Shown in pieces: positions 19,144-28,405 of a stretch of DNA of 64,000 nucleotides (positions within the stretch are counted from its first letter, which is position 1; every line of letters begins with the position of its first letter). The stretch spans positions 92,289 through 156,288 of the forward strand of contig JAGOOC010000001.1 in assembly GCA_017992695.1 (NCBI GenBank), in the 5' to 3' direction. This DNA is from Bacteroides sp. GTDB lineage: Bacteria > Bacteroidota > Bacteroidia > Bacteroidales > Bacteroidaceae. A program made the position numbers and the translations under genes. The notes beneath the pieces were generated by a model. The model was given only the letters and a program-made list of their open reading frames with translations. It made no database searches and was not told the DNA's origin.

Positions 19144-19785
19144 TTATTCGAACTCTAGCGTACCGAAAAAATCGGGACGATGGAAGTCGGGCTTCTCAAT
19201 TTCAATGGGATTCCACGAAAGGAAATGGGGCGTTTGCAATTCATCGCCACATTTATAGAAGTTTGCTTTTATCGTTTCACCGTCCAGTGACGTGATGTTG
19301 TGCTTAAAGAAAACCGTATAAGGAATAATAAGAGCTACATCCCAAGAGGTCTCTTCCATCCGTTCGGGAAAAGGCTCACGCCCCAAGCTCGACCAGCGTT
19401 GCACACCGTCCATCAGCTCTTGCGGTGCACGTTCGCGATTGGCGCGCTCCTTGCCTGCCCCTATCAAAATGGTTCCGATACAGTTGCACTCGAAATTGTA
19501 GTAAATGCCATCGGCTGCGGGAATAGAGAAAAACTCAACGCACGAATCTGTCCAGACGTCGCCGTTGTCTACACCATATCGGGCGCGTACTGTTGCCTCT
19601 TTGACGTTGAAATGGAGCAAAATGGAGTTATCGGTGTGAGCTATGCGAAAGGCTACTTTGGGTTTATAAGGATAAGTCGGCCAATTGACATGGTCAATGG
19701 GTTGGAATCCGATTCGCTCTTCATCCAATAGCTCGGGTAGTGCACTAACAGCTACGTTAGCCACACTGATCTTCTTTACTTTCAT
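19144..19785 (-). CDS. CBM9/DOMON-like carbohydrate-binding protein
   Basis: Protein of 213 residues from the ATG at 19785 (MKVKKISVANVAV). The longer frame to 19824 reaches into the promoter region. No signal peptide is visible, so the protein is probably cytoplasmic. The fold pattern fits the family 9-like carbohydrate-binding domain used by Bacteroidetes: a first strand with VAFRIAHTDNSILLHFNVKEATVRARY, then GDVWTDSCVEFFSIPAADGIYYNFECNCIG, and a late FYKCGDELQTPHFLSWNPIE ending PDFHRPDFFGTLEF. Stand-alone copies of this domain are common and their role is uncertain. The gene is divergent from the hybrid sensor gene. Their -7 boxes lie 45 bp apart, so they may share regulatory DNA. Confidence 0.75.
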   Translation of the reverse strand: MKVKKISVANVAVSALPELLDEERIGFQPIDHVNWPTYPYKPKVAFRIAHTDNSILLHFNVKEATVRARYGVDNGDVWTDSCVEFFSIPAADGIYYNFECNCIGTILIGAGKERANRERAPQELMDGVQRWSSLGREPFPERMEETSWDVALIIPYTVFFKHNITSLDGETIKANFYKCGDELQTPHFLSWNPIEIEKPDFHRPDFFGTLEFE

Positions 19786-19821
19786 ATCGTAGTTAGTTTG
19801 ATTGCGATGTGTATTAACGTA

Positions 19822-19829
19822 CAAATGTA
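19822..19829 (-). promoter_or_regulatory. -7 promoter element TACATTTG for CBM9-like gene
   Basis: Exact TAnnTTTG match on the minus strand, 36 bp upstream of the chosen start. Confidence 0.55.
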
Positions 19830-19874
19830 ATCACTTTCTTTCAAACTGCGGTAGGGGAATTGAACTAAATGTTA

Positions 19875-19882
19875 TATATTTG
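19875..19882 (+). promoter_or_regulatory. -7 promoter element TATATTTG for the hybrid sensor gene
   Basis: Exact TAnnTTTG match 30 bp upstream of the GTG at 19913. It lies downstream of the ATG at 19802, which excludes that ATG as the start. Confidence 0.6.
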
Positions 19883-19912
19883 TGCCAAACACTCCTTAAC
19901 CTCATAAATGTA

Positions 19913-22900
19913 GTGAAGAAACTTTTCATTTATTACTTATTAGCATTTAGTACAATCGCTATTTGGGCACAAGATAGAGAATTAACATTCAGCCATCTAA
20001 CAACGAACGATGGACTTTCTCAATTTTCCGCAAACAGTCTCTATATTGATGAGAATGGCATGCTATGGATCGGTACTCGAGAAGGGTTAAATCGATACAA
20101 CGGCAATGACATTAAAACCTACAAGCTAGAAAAAAACAATCCGTACAGCCTTTTTTGCAATACCGTGATCCGAATTACCGGTAACAAGCAAGGTAAAATA
20201 TACCTACTATGCACCGAAGGAGTGGCCCAATTCGACTTCCATTCACAGCGCTTCAACACACTACTTCAAGGCAATGTAACCGGTATCTACTATAAAGAAA
20301 AACTCTATATCGGCAAAAAGAACGAGATATATGTGTTTAATGAACATACACAGAACTTTGATTTATATTATCAGCTAGCCGTGAAGGATGCTGTTATTTC
20401 CTGTTTACATCTCGACAATAAAAAAAACTTGTGGATAGGTACCGAAAACAATGGAGTTTATAAGCTCCTTGCCGACAAACAACTGGTACATCCGATCGAA
20501 CGAGGAAATATTACAAGCATTTATGAAGACTCGAAGCAAGAGTTATGGATCGGGAGTTGGGACAAGGGATTGTTTCATATCGAAGCAAACGGACAAATAG
20601 AAAACCTGCGACACAACCCAAGCAACAAACACAGCATCTCGTCCGACTTTGTAAGAACCTGCTGCGAAGACGATGCAGGAAACATTTGGATTGGTACGTT
20701 TCAAGGCCTGAATTGTTACAATAAACGCAACAAACAAATAGACAACTATACCCAAAACAGAGACAAGACAGAGGGGCTAACCCACTCTTCCATCTGGTCT
20801 ATTGTAAAAGATCCCCAAGGAACACTTTGGTTGGGAACATACTTTGGAGGGGTAAACTATTTCAATCCGGAGTATGAAATTTACACCCGCTATAAAACGG
20901 CAGATAACGGACAGAATGGGCTAAGTAGCCCGGTAGTAGGGCGCATGACCGAAGATCGGCTAGGCAACCTATGGATATGTACTGAGGGGGGAGGAATCAA
21001 CATCTACGATCGCAAAAACAAAACCTTCAAATGGTTGAAACAAGAAGCAGGACGCAATAGCATCTCGCACAACAACGTAAAAGCTATCTATTACGACGAG
21101 AAGAACGAAGTAATGTGGATAGGCACCCACTTGGGTGGACTGAATAAACTAAATCTACGTACCAATCAGTTCACTCATTATCGTTCCGTAGAGAATGACT
21201 CTACAACGCTCCCTTCGGATATTATTCGAGACATCACGCCTTATGGCAATCACCTCATTATCGGAACACAGAACGGTGTTTCTCTCTTTGATCCGCAAAC
21301 AGGCCGATGCAAACAACTATTCAAAGATTCGAAAGCAGGGCGGGCCATCCGAATTGTAGCCGATCTGTTCATGGATAAAGACAGTACGCTCTGGATTGCA
21401 GCAACGGGCGAAGGTGTTTATACGTATCGATTTGATAACAAGCAACTCAAGAACTATCAGCACCACCCCGACAAAGCCAATAGTTTAAGCAATAACAACA
21501 TCAACAGCATCACCCAAGACAGCCAAGGAAGGCTATGGTTCTCTACTTCGGGTAGCGGACTTGATCTTTATCTACCCGAAACAGGTCGTTTTGAGAATTT
21601 CGATATGCAACGAAACGGGCTATCGAGCGACTGCATCTATGAAGTCTGTGAGTCGTCTATCCAAAAGGGCAATCTACTACTTATTACGAATCAAGGCTTT
21701 TCGGAGTTTAGCTACGCCAATGGCACTTTTCGTAACTATAACACAGAAAACGGATTTCCTTTGACAGCCGTCAATGAAAACGCCATGTACATAACTCATG
21801 ATGGCGAAGTATTTCTGGGAGGAGTTCAAGGCATGATTTCTTTCCGCGAGAAAAACCTGCATTTTAAGCTCAAGCCCTATCACATCACTCTTTCACGCCT
21901 GTTTGTCAACGGACGCGAAGTAAACCCCAATGATGGAACAGGCATCTTAAGCCAGTCTTTATGCTATACTCAAGAGATCACACTCGAGGCAGATCAGTCC
22001 ATGTTTAGTGTAGAATATGCTACCTCTAACTTTATTCCTGCCAATCAGGATAATGTATTCTATCGGTTAGAAGGTTTTTCGAACGATTGGAACGACACAC
22101 ACCAATTACAAAAGCTGATCACCTACACCAACCTAAACCCTGGAACCTATACGCTTGTTATTAAAGGAAATATAGATTTAACAAAAGAGATACGTCTCAT
22201 CATTCATGTGTTACCGCCTTGGTATAAAACCTGGTGGGCATACCTTATTTACACATTAATACTGGGTGGCTTACTCGGTTACCTCATACGTACCTATAAA
22301 TCGCGTATCAAGCTACGGGAGTCATTAAAGTACGAGCAGAAGCACATTGAAGACGTGGAAAAGCTCAACCAATCCAAGCTACTGTTTTTTACTAATATTT
22401 CGCATGAGTTCCGCACACCACTCACCCTCATTGTTGGGCAGGTAGAGGCTCTGTTGCAAGTACAAAGCTTCGCGCCACAGGTGTACGGCAAAATATTGGG
22501 CATTTACAAGAGTAGTATCCAGTTACGAGAACTCATCACCGAGCTGCTCGACTTCCGCAAACAGGAACAAGGACATATGAAGATTAAGGTAAAAAATCAC
22601 AACCTAGTCAATTTTCTTTATGAGAACTACCTGCTCTTTCTTGGATACACAAACAGCAAGCAAATCAATTTTCAATTCGTCAAGGAAGAAGAGGTGATTG
22701 AAGCTTGGTATGACCAAAAACAGATGCAGAAAGTAATAAACAACCTATTATCGAACGCACTCAAACACACGAAGGAAGCAGATACGATCTCGATCAACAT
22801 CAGAAAAGAAGAGAATCAGGCCATCATCGAAGTGCGTGATACCGGAACGGGTATAAACGCTACGGAGGTAGATAAAATTTTCGATCGATTCTATCAAACA

Positions 22901-23959
22901 GAGCAACCGGATTCCATCTCGGCAGGAGCCGGAACGGGCATCGGACTGGCTTTAACTAAGGGCATCATCGAACTGCATCATGGCACTATCCGGGTCGAGA
23001 GTGAGCTGGGCAAAGGTAGTTGCTTCATCATCACCCTAAAGCTAGGCAACAAACACTTTGACAAGGAACAGCTTTCTCTAGAGCCCGATGCAAGTAGTCA
23101 GACAGATGTATTTATACCTCAAACCGATGAACCTGCCGAACTGCTGTCAGAGCCGATTGAGCCGTACAAGCGAATTCCTAATGCAAAGATGCTTATTGTA
23201 GAAGATAACGAATCTATCTTAAAGATGTTGGTTGATATTTTCCAACTGTTCTATCAGGTAACAACCGCCTCGGATGGAGTAGAAGCACTGGAACGCATAC
23301 AGGAAGAGATGCCCAGCATTGTGCTAAGCGATGTGGTCATGCCGCGTATGTCGGGAACAGAGCTCTGTAAACAGATTAAGAGTGATTTTAATACATGCCA
23401 CATCCCGGTTGTGTTACTAACTGCCCGAACAGCAGTAGAGCATAACATCGAGGGCTTGCGCATCGGGGCAGACGACTATATCACCAAACCGTTCAATATC
23501 AATATTCTTATATCCCGCTGCAACAACCTAGTCAATTCACGTCTCTTGCTCCAAGAGAAGTTCAGCCGACAGCCACAGGCTTTTGCCCAGATGCTGGCAA
23601 CCAACCCGATGGACAAAGAGATGCTAGATCGAGCCATGGAAATCATTGAACAGCATTTGGATAACACTGAGTTTAACGTCAACACCTTTGCTCGTGAAAT
23701 GGGCATGGCACGCACCAACTTGTTTACAAAACTAAAGGCTATCACCGGGCAAACTCCGAATGATTTCATCCTGACCATACGTTTGAAGAAGGGAGCACTC
23801 ATGCTACGAAACAACCCAGAACTTAACATCTCCGAAATATCAGATAAGATTGGATTCTCTTCATCGCGTTATTTCAGCAAATGTTTTAAAGATGTTTATC
23901 AGGTTAGCCCGATGAGCTATCGGAAAGGAGAAACTGAAGGCGAGGGAAATAGTGAATAA
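19913..23959 (+). CDS. Hybrid two-component system sensor/regulator (HTCS)
   Basis: Single-chain sensor kinase and AraC-type regulator of 1348 residues that controls a glycan utilisation locus. I choose the GTG at 19913 (VKKLFIYYLLAFSTIAIWAQ) because it begins directly with a signal peptide and follows a -7 box. Order of parts: two periplasmic seven-bladed propellers of Reg_prop repeats (many LWIGT motifs), a Y_Y_Y domain, one membrane helix (WWAYLIYTLILGGLLGYL), HisKA with phospho-accepting His831 in NISHEFRTPL, HATPase, a receiver domain with Asp1140 in LSDVVMPRMSG, and a C-terminal AraC helix-turn-helix. It resembles BT3334, which to my knowledge senses chondroitin/hyaluronan disaccharides. 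The neighbouring sulfatase and SusC/D genes support this. Confidence 0.95.
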   Translation: MKKLFIYYLLAFSTIAIWAQDRELTFSHLTTNDGLSQFSANSLYIDENGMLWIGTREGLNRYNGNDIKTYKLEKNNPYSLFCNTVIRITGNKQGKIYLLCTEGVAQFDFHSQRFNTLLQGNVTGIYYKEKLYIGKKNEIYVFNEHTQNFDLYYQLAVKDAVISCLHLDNKKNLWIGTENNGVYKLLADKQLVHPIERGNITSIYEDSKQELWIGSWDKGLFHIEANGQIENLRHNPSNKHSISSDFVRTCCEDDAGNIWIGTFQGLNCYNKRNKQIDNYTQNRDKTEGLTHSSIWSIVKDPQGTLWLGTYFGGVNYFNPEYEIYTRYKTADNGQNGLSSPVVGRMTEDRLGNLWICTEGGGINIYDRKNKTFKWLKQEAGRNSISHNNVKAIYYDEKNEVMWIGTHLGGLNKLNLRTNQFTHYRSVENDSTTLPSDIIRDITPYGNHLIIGTQNGVSLFDPQTGRCKQLFKDSKAGRAIRIVADLFMDKDSTLWIAATGEGVYTYRFDNKQLKNYQHHPDKANSLSNNNINSITQDSQGRLWFSTSGSGLDLYLPETGRFENFDMQRNGLSSDCIYEVCESSIQKGNLLLITNQGFSEFSYANGTFRNYNTENGFPLTAVNENAMYITHDGEVFLGGVQGMISFREKNLHFKLKPYHITLSRLFVNGREVNPNDGTGILSQSLCYTQEITLEADQSMFSVEYATSNFIPANQDNVFYRLEGFSNDWNDTHQLQKLITYTNLNPGTYTLVIKGNIDLTKEIRLIIHVLPPWYKTWWAYLIYTLILGGLLGYLIRTYKSRIKLRESLKYEQKHIEDVEKLNQSKLLFFTNISHEFRTPLTLIVGQVEALLQVQSFAPQVYGKILGIYKSSIQLRELITELLDFRKQEQGHMKIKVKNHNLVNFLYENYLLFLGYTNSKQINFQFVKEEEVIEAWYDQKQMQKVINNLLSNALKHTKEADTISINIRKEENQAIIEVRDTGTGINATEVDKIFDRFYQTEQPDSISAGAGTGIGLALTKGIIELHHGTIRVESELGKGSCFIITLKLGNKHFDKEQLSLEPDASSQTDVFIPQTDEPAELLSEPIEPYKRIPNAKMLIVEDNESILKMLVDIFQLFYQVTTASDGVEALERIQEEMPSIVLSDVVMPRMSGTELCKQIKSDFNTCHIPVVLLTARTAVEHNIEGLRIGADDYITKPFNINILISRCNNLVNSRLLLQEKFSRQPQAFAQMLATNPMDKEMLDRAMEIIEQHLDNTEFNVNTFAREMGMARTNLFTKLKAITGQTPNDFILTIRLKKGALMLRNNPELNISEISDKIGFSSSRYFSKCFKDVYQVSPMSYRKGETEGEGNSE

Positions 23960-23971
23960 TAATTCGTTCTC

Positions 23972-23990
23972 TGTACTTTTTTAGCCCATG
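23972..23990 (+). promoter_or_regulatory. Putative HTCS operator upstream of the sulfatase gene
   Basis: The sequence TGTACTTTTTTAGCCCATG starts like elements found upstream of the SusC, PL8 and GH88 promoters. The CTTTT end is 48 bp before the -7 box here, against 38-40 bp at the others, roughly one helical turn further. It is the weakest of the four matches. Confidence 0.35.
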
Positions 23991-24028
23991 TTCGTACGGT
24001 GTTATCCTAGCGATCCTTCTTTTAGAGA

Positions 24029-24036
24029 TACCTTTG
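24029..24036 (+). promoter_or_regulatory. -7 promoter element TACCTTTG for sulfatase
   Basis: Exact TAnnTTTG match 30 bp upstream of the sulfatase ATG. It gives that gene a promoter separate from the sensor gene. Confidence 0.6.
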
Positions 24037-24066
24037 CGCAAAAGAAACCCCTAAAAGAATCATATC

Positions 24067-25605
24067 ATGTCTATTTTATCACGTACACTACCTTTGCTTC
24101 CGGGCATAGCCTTCTTGGCCGGATGTGGAAGTAAAGCTCAAAAAGAAATCACAAAGAATAATCTGCAACAACCTAATGTCATCTATATTTTTGCAGACGA
24201 CTTGGGTATTGGCGACTTAAGTTGCTATGGTGCCGACAGGGTGAGCACTCCTAATATTGACCGCTTAGCGGGACAAGGATTACAGTTTACCAACGCTTAC
24301 GCCACCTCGGCAACCAGTACGCCCTCGCGTTTCGGACTGCTTACAGGAATGTATCCCTGGCGACAAACCAATACCGGCATTGCTCCGGGTAATTCTGAAC
24401 TCATTATCGATACAGCTTGTGTCACCATGGCCGACATGATGAAAGAGGCCGGATATGCTACCGGAGTGATCGGGAAGTGGCACTTGGGGCTAGGACCCAA
24501 AGGAGGAACCGACTTCAATAAGAAAATCTCGCCCAACACTCAAGACATTGGCTTCGATTATGAGTTTATTATCCCCGCCACGGTAGACCGTGTTCCTTGT
24601 GTGTTCGTTGAGAACGGACGGGTAGTCAATCTCGATCCGAACGATCCCATCCGTGTAGATTATAATCAGAAAGTGGGCAATTGGCCTACAGGAGAAGAGA
24701 ACCCCGAATTAGTTACCCTCAAACCTAGTCAGGGGCATAACAACACCATTATTAATGGTATTCCGCGCATCGGCTGGATGACGGGTGGACAAACAGCACT
24801 CTGGAAAGACGAAGAGATAGCCGATGTGATTACCCAGAAAGCAAAAAACTTCATCGGGACGCATAAGAACGAACCTTTTTTCTTATACATGGGTACACAA
24901 GATGTTCATGTGCCGCGTATTCCCCACCCTCGTTTTGCCGGCAAAAGCGGATTGGGTACACGTGGCGACGTTATCCTGCAACTCGACTGGACAATTGGCG
25001 AAATCATGCAGACTCTCGACAGCCTCCAACTAGCCGATAACACCATTTTCATTTTTACAAGTGACAATGGCCCGGTTATTGACGATGGTTACCAAGATCG
25101 AGCACGCGAACTGCTCAATGGACATACGCCAATGGGCATTTATCGTGGTGGCAAATACAGTGTTTATGAAGCGGGTACCCGTGTTCCCTTTATCGTGCGT
25201 TGGCCTGCCGGGATTAAACCGAGCAAACAACAAGCACTATTCTCACAAATAGACGTATATGCTTCACTGGCTTCACTGCTTAACCAGCCCCTGAAAGCAG
25301 GTGCTGCTCCCGATAGTCAAGATCATTTAAATACGTTATTGGGCAAAGAAGATACCAGTCGAGATTATATCATCCAACAGAACCTGAACAACACATTGGC
25401 TATCATCCAAGGGCAATGGAAATACATTGAACCCAGTGACAAATCAGCTCTTGAGCCTTGGACAAAGACCGAACTAGGCAATAACAAGAAAGCTCAGCTT
25501 TATGATTTATCGATCGATCCGAGCGAAAAGCGAAACCTAGCAGGAGAGAATCAGGGGGTCGTGAAAAATTTAGCTGCAACTCTGCAAGCGATTAAAGCTA
25601 AATAA
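24067..25605 (+). CDS. Lipoprotein sulfatase (S1 family, probable GalNAc-6-O-sulfatase)
   Basis: Formylglycine sulfatase of 512 residues with a lipoprotein signal ending FLAGC (Cys20). The metal site begins with FADDLG (Asp44-Asp45). The signature is STPSR at 84-88, so Ser84 is the formylglycine precursor and a serine-type maturase is needed. Other conserved blocks are GKWHLG and TSDNGP. It differs clearly from the sulfatase in the GH88 operon, which suggests that the two remove different sulfate positions. By position beside the hybrid sensor and SusC/D genes it resembles BT3333, which I recall as a 6-O-sulfatase acting on GalNAc. That specificity is inferred. It is transcribed from its own promoter. 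Confidence 0.9.
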   Translation: MSILSRTLPLLPGIAFLAGCGSKAQKEITKNNLQQPNVIYIFADDLGIGDLSCYGADRVSTPNIDRLAGQGLQFTNAYATSATSTPSRFGLLTGMYPWRQTNTGIAPGNSELIIDTACVTMADMMKEAGYATGVIGKWHLGLGPKGGTDFNKKISPNTQDIGFDYEFIIPATVDRVPCVFVENGRVVNLDPNDPIRVDYNQKVGNWPTGEENPELVTLKPSQGHNNTIINGIPRIGWMTGGQTALWKDEEIADVITQKAKNFIGTHKNEPFFLYMGTQDVHVPRIPHPRFAGKSGLGTRGDVILQLDWTIGEIMQTLDSLQLADNTIFIFTSDNGPVIDDGYQDRARELLNGHTPMGIYRGGKYSVYEAGTRVPFIVRWPAGIKPSKQQALFSQIDVYASLASLLNQPLKAGAAPDSQDHLNTLLGKEDTSRDYIIQQNLNNTLAIIQGQWKYIEPSDKSALEPWTKTELGNNKKAQLYDLSIDPSEKRNLAGENQGVVKNLAATLQAIKAK

Positions 25606-25619
25606 GACCAATGTAGAAA

Positions 25620-25654
25620 GGCTTCACTTGCTCAAAAATTTTGCAAGTGAAGCC
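25620..25654. terminator. Terminator between convergent sulfatase and SGBP genes
   Basis: Perfect 12-bp inverted repeat (25620-25631 and 25643-25654) with an 11-nt A/T-rich loop between the 3' ends of two convergent genes. Confidence 0.7.
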
Positions 25655-25692
25655 ATAACTATGTGGATAATAAACAATCTAATTGTAATTCA

Positions 25693-26661
25693 TTATTTTA
25701 CTTCAATAGTCATTTCTTTTAATACCACTTTGCGCCCATCGACATTGGCATTACCTGCCAAGAAACTTACCGTATAGATGCCTGGAGAGTTAAATGTATA
25801 ACTATAGCTTGTTATGGTTCTATTCATATTTTTAATAGCCTCGCCAGTATCGGGTATACAACTGTTGAGCTTAATCTTTTCACTAATCAACCAGTCATCA
25901 TTATCGGCCCAAGTGGCGTGCGTATTGCTTCCTCCTTGCATCTGAATCTTATTTAGTTTCGCTAATTCAATCAAACTCCATGTGCCCTGAATTAAACTTC
26001 CAGATACTACTTTTTTATAGCAGTTGTTCTCTTTATTAGAGGGTTTGATATCAAAGCAGGAGAAGTTCATTCCATCACCTTTAGTTTGAACAAGAGCTCC
26101 ATTCTTTAATTTATTAGAGACCAGCAAGTCGGTAATGACAATAGTGCGCTGAGGTGTTGTTTGTGTATTTCCTTTGTATTGAAAGGCAAGGACAAACCCG
26201 TTCTGATACTCTTTCAAGTCAAGATCACCCGTTTTCGTCACTTTACCGTCGGCTATTTTGCATTGTTCGGTTATATCGTTCCATGCATGCGTTTGAATCA
26301 AAGAACGGTCGGCTACAGTATCTTTCTGTGTCAATCCAGGAAAGTCTTTAGAGAGATAAATTCTTAATGCGTTCGTCTGGGTGCCATATTTGGAGTCTAC
26401 TGTAAACGAAAGTGTTGACTGCTCAATCTCCGAAGGATCCAGCTCTATCCGGTTTCTATTGATATATTTATGCCCGTCTTCACCCGAAAAGAAAGTAATA
26501 AAATTAGGATTCCCATCGAGCTGAAAATGAACAGGTTCGCCAGCGGTAACCACAGTTTTATCAGGGGTTACATTAAAGTCTACATCTTCGATGGTCATTT
26601 TGTTGCAGGCACTCTGCAACACTAAAACAATCATCCCACCTATAAATATATATTTTTTCAT
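25693..26661 (-). CDS. Surface glycan-binding lipoprotein (DUF5017-like)
   Basis: Lipoprotein of 322 residues with signal MKKYIFIGGMIVLVLQSAC and acylated Cys19. The mature protein starts with a PKD/Ig-like segment (VTPDKTVVTAGEPVHFQLDGNPNFITFFSG), common in SusE-position proteins. A jelly-roll-like region follows with conserved aromatic residues (GTWSLIELAK, ATWADNDDWLISEK) that could hold glycan. It is the third gene of the SusC-SusD operon, 32 bp after SusD. That is the usual place for an outer-membrane surface glycan-binding protein that helps capture chondroitin or hyaluronan chains. It resembles BT3330. Binding itself is inferred from context. Confidence 0.8.
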   Translation of the reverse strand: MKKYIFIGGMIVLVLQSACNKMTIEDVDFNVTPDKTVVTAGEPVHFQLDGNPNFITFFSGEDGHKYINRNRIELDPSEIEQSTLSFTVDSKYGTQTNALRIYLSKDFPGLTQKDTVADRSLIQTHAWNDITEQCKIADGKVTKTGDLDLKEYQNGFVLAFQYKGNTQTTPQRTIVITDLLVSNKLKNGALVQTKGDGMNFSCFDIKPSNKENNCYKKVVSGSLIQGTWSLIELAKLNKIQMQGGSNTHATWADNDDWLISEKIKLNSCIPDTGEAIKNMNRTITSYSYTFNSPGIYTVSFLAGNANVDGRKVVLKEMTIEVK

Positions 26662-26693
26662 ATTGTACTCTTTTGATTAATTAAACCATTTAT

Positions 26694-28385
26694 TTATTTC
26701 CAAGCAGCACTCTGTTGCAACAGTTTGTTCAGACCCAGTTCGCGATTGGGAATTGGTAACCATTTATAGCGCTCTGTAGCGTTATTAGCATAACTAACAG
26801 CAAACTTCTTGCCCGATGACCAACGAGAATCGGCTGTATTCAAAGCAACAAATCGCATTGTTGAGATGTACTCATCCCAACGAATCAGGTCGTACTTACG
26901 TGTTCCTTCAAAACAAAGTTCGCGAGCTCGCTCGTCTTTAACTAACTGTTTGAAAGATGCATAGTCCATGCCGGCAGCCTCTATGACACCGGCAATGCTT
27001 CTGCGGCGAACTTCATTTATAGCATCATAGGCAGCCTTTGTCGGTCCGTTGTTTACCTCATTCTCAGCTTCGGCAATCATTAACAGAACGTCAGCATAAC
27101 GTAGTATGGGGTAATTGATCGGAGTCTGATTCTTGTCGCGTGGCAGGACTTTTTCGTACTCACGACGGTATTTTCCGGCATTACGTTCCACGTATTCCGT
27201 AGCCGCAAAAGTTCCTTTATCCGCACCATCTGCATCCGTCTTTTTATCACCTTTATATCCCCAATACCCTTTCAGATACTCGTTCTTGGAATTCTTCACA
27301 TAGCGGTAAGGGGCGATGTTCCAATCTCTGCGAACATCGGGATGAAGTTTTTCTTTGAGGCTTCCTTGTTCAAAGCCATCATCAACCAAACCGTCACAAT
27401 TCAAGTCGTTATACATATCCCATAAGTTGAGTGTACAAGAGATAAAGCCGTAGCTATATCCCTCCGAAGAGGTGGTGGCATCTCCATTGGCAATGCCAAT
27501 CGTATTGCCAATACGACCCGACCCTTGGTGTGCATCCTGACGATTACCTTTCATTTCTGCCTCCCAGATAGACTCACGGTATTTCGTATCGGCTACATCG
27601 GCAGCCAGGTTGATAAACACCTCCTTGTAATCGGGATTCAAACGGTGTTTCGCATCCTTGTTTACCTGTTTTGCCCAGAAGGCAGCTTTCTCGTACATCG
27701 GCTTGCCACCATTGGTAGGCCAGCCGGCGATCTTCAGATATACACGAGATAAAATACCACGTACGGTAGATTTATTGATGCGTCCGGCAGGAACCTGATC
27801 TATTTCAGCTACCATTGCTTCGGCCTCTTCCATCTCTCTTACCACATTCTCAAGGACCGTTTTCATGGGTGTGTTAGGTATATCAACATCTGTTACCGAC
27901 TTCTGAGAGGTAGTACGATAAGGTACATCTCCCCAAGATTGTGCCAGCAAGAAGTAATAGTAAGCCCGCAGAAACTTTGCTTCACCACTGTAGATCGTCA
28001 AGGTGGCATCGTCCATGTCGGGCACACGACCTATCTCTTCGAGCAGAAAGTTGATGTTATTGATTGCATCATACAGATTCTTCCAAAGGTTAAGTACATC
28101 ATTGTCACTAGTGCTGATGTTGTTATTGTATATACCTACTGGGATGGTGTTACGATCGTAGTAACCTAAATCGTCAGTACCAACCACCATCAGTGGATAT
28201 ACATTACCGTACAACGCATCTTGAGTGAGGCGGTTATAGGCCGTGGTCAATGACATAAAAGCTTCCTGCTTGTTCTTAAAGAAGTTTTCGGGAGCTACAA
28301 AATCTTTCGGAACGGTATTCAGAAAATCGCATGATCCGAGACAGAGAGATAGTGCTATGATCGTAATTATCTTATTGCATTTCAT
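26694..28385 (-). CDS. SusD/RagB-family glycan-binding lipoprotein
   Basis: Outer-membrane lid subunit of a SusCD importer, 563 residues. The lipoprotein signal ends at LGSC (Cys19), followed by DFLNTVPKDFVAPENFFKN, the standard SusD opening. TPR-like helices follow (EAKFLRAYYYFLLAQSWGDVPYRT), and the C-terminus contains the conserved PILRYADVLLMIAEAENEV segment and ends near LGLNKLLQQSAAWK. SusD binds the polysaccharide at the cell surface and closes over the SusC barrel. The gene follows SusC by 20 bp and precedes the DUF5017-like lipoprotein. Linked PL8, sulfatase and GH88 genes point to a glycosaminoglycan ligand. It resembles BT3331. Confidence 0.96.
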   Translation of the reverse strand: MKCNKIITIIALSLCLGSCDFLNTVPKDFVAPENFFKNKQEAFMSLTTAYNRLTQDALYGNVYPLMVVGTDDLGYYDRNTIPVGIYNNNISTSDNDVLNLWKNLYDAINNINFLLEEIGRVPDMDDATLTIYSGEAKFLRAYYYFLLAQSWGDVPYRTTSQKSVTDVDIPNTPMKTVLENVVREMEEAEAMVAEIDQVPAGRINKSTVRGILSRVYLKIAGWPTNGGKPMYEKAAFWAKQVNKDAKHRLNPDYKEVFINLAADVADTKYRESIWEAEMKGNRQDAHQGSGRIGNTIGIANGDATTSSEGYSYGFISCTLNLWDMYNDLNCDGLVDDGFEQGSLKEKLHPDVRRDWNIAPYRYVKNSKNEYLKGYWGYKGDKKTDADGADKGTFAATEYVERNAGKYRREYEKVLPRDKNQTPINYPILRYADVLLMIAEAENEVNNGPTKAAYDAINEVRRRSIAGVIEAAGMDYASFKQLVKDERARELCFEGTRKYDLIRWDEYISTMRFVALNTADSRWSSGKKFAVSYANNATERYKWLPIPNRELGLNKLLQQSAAWK

Positions 28386-28405
28386 TGTCTTTCTATATTT
28401 AATGG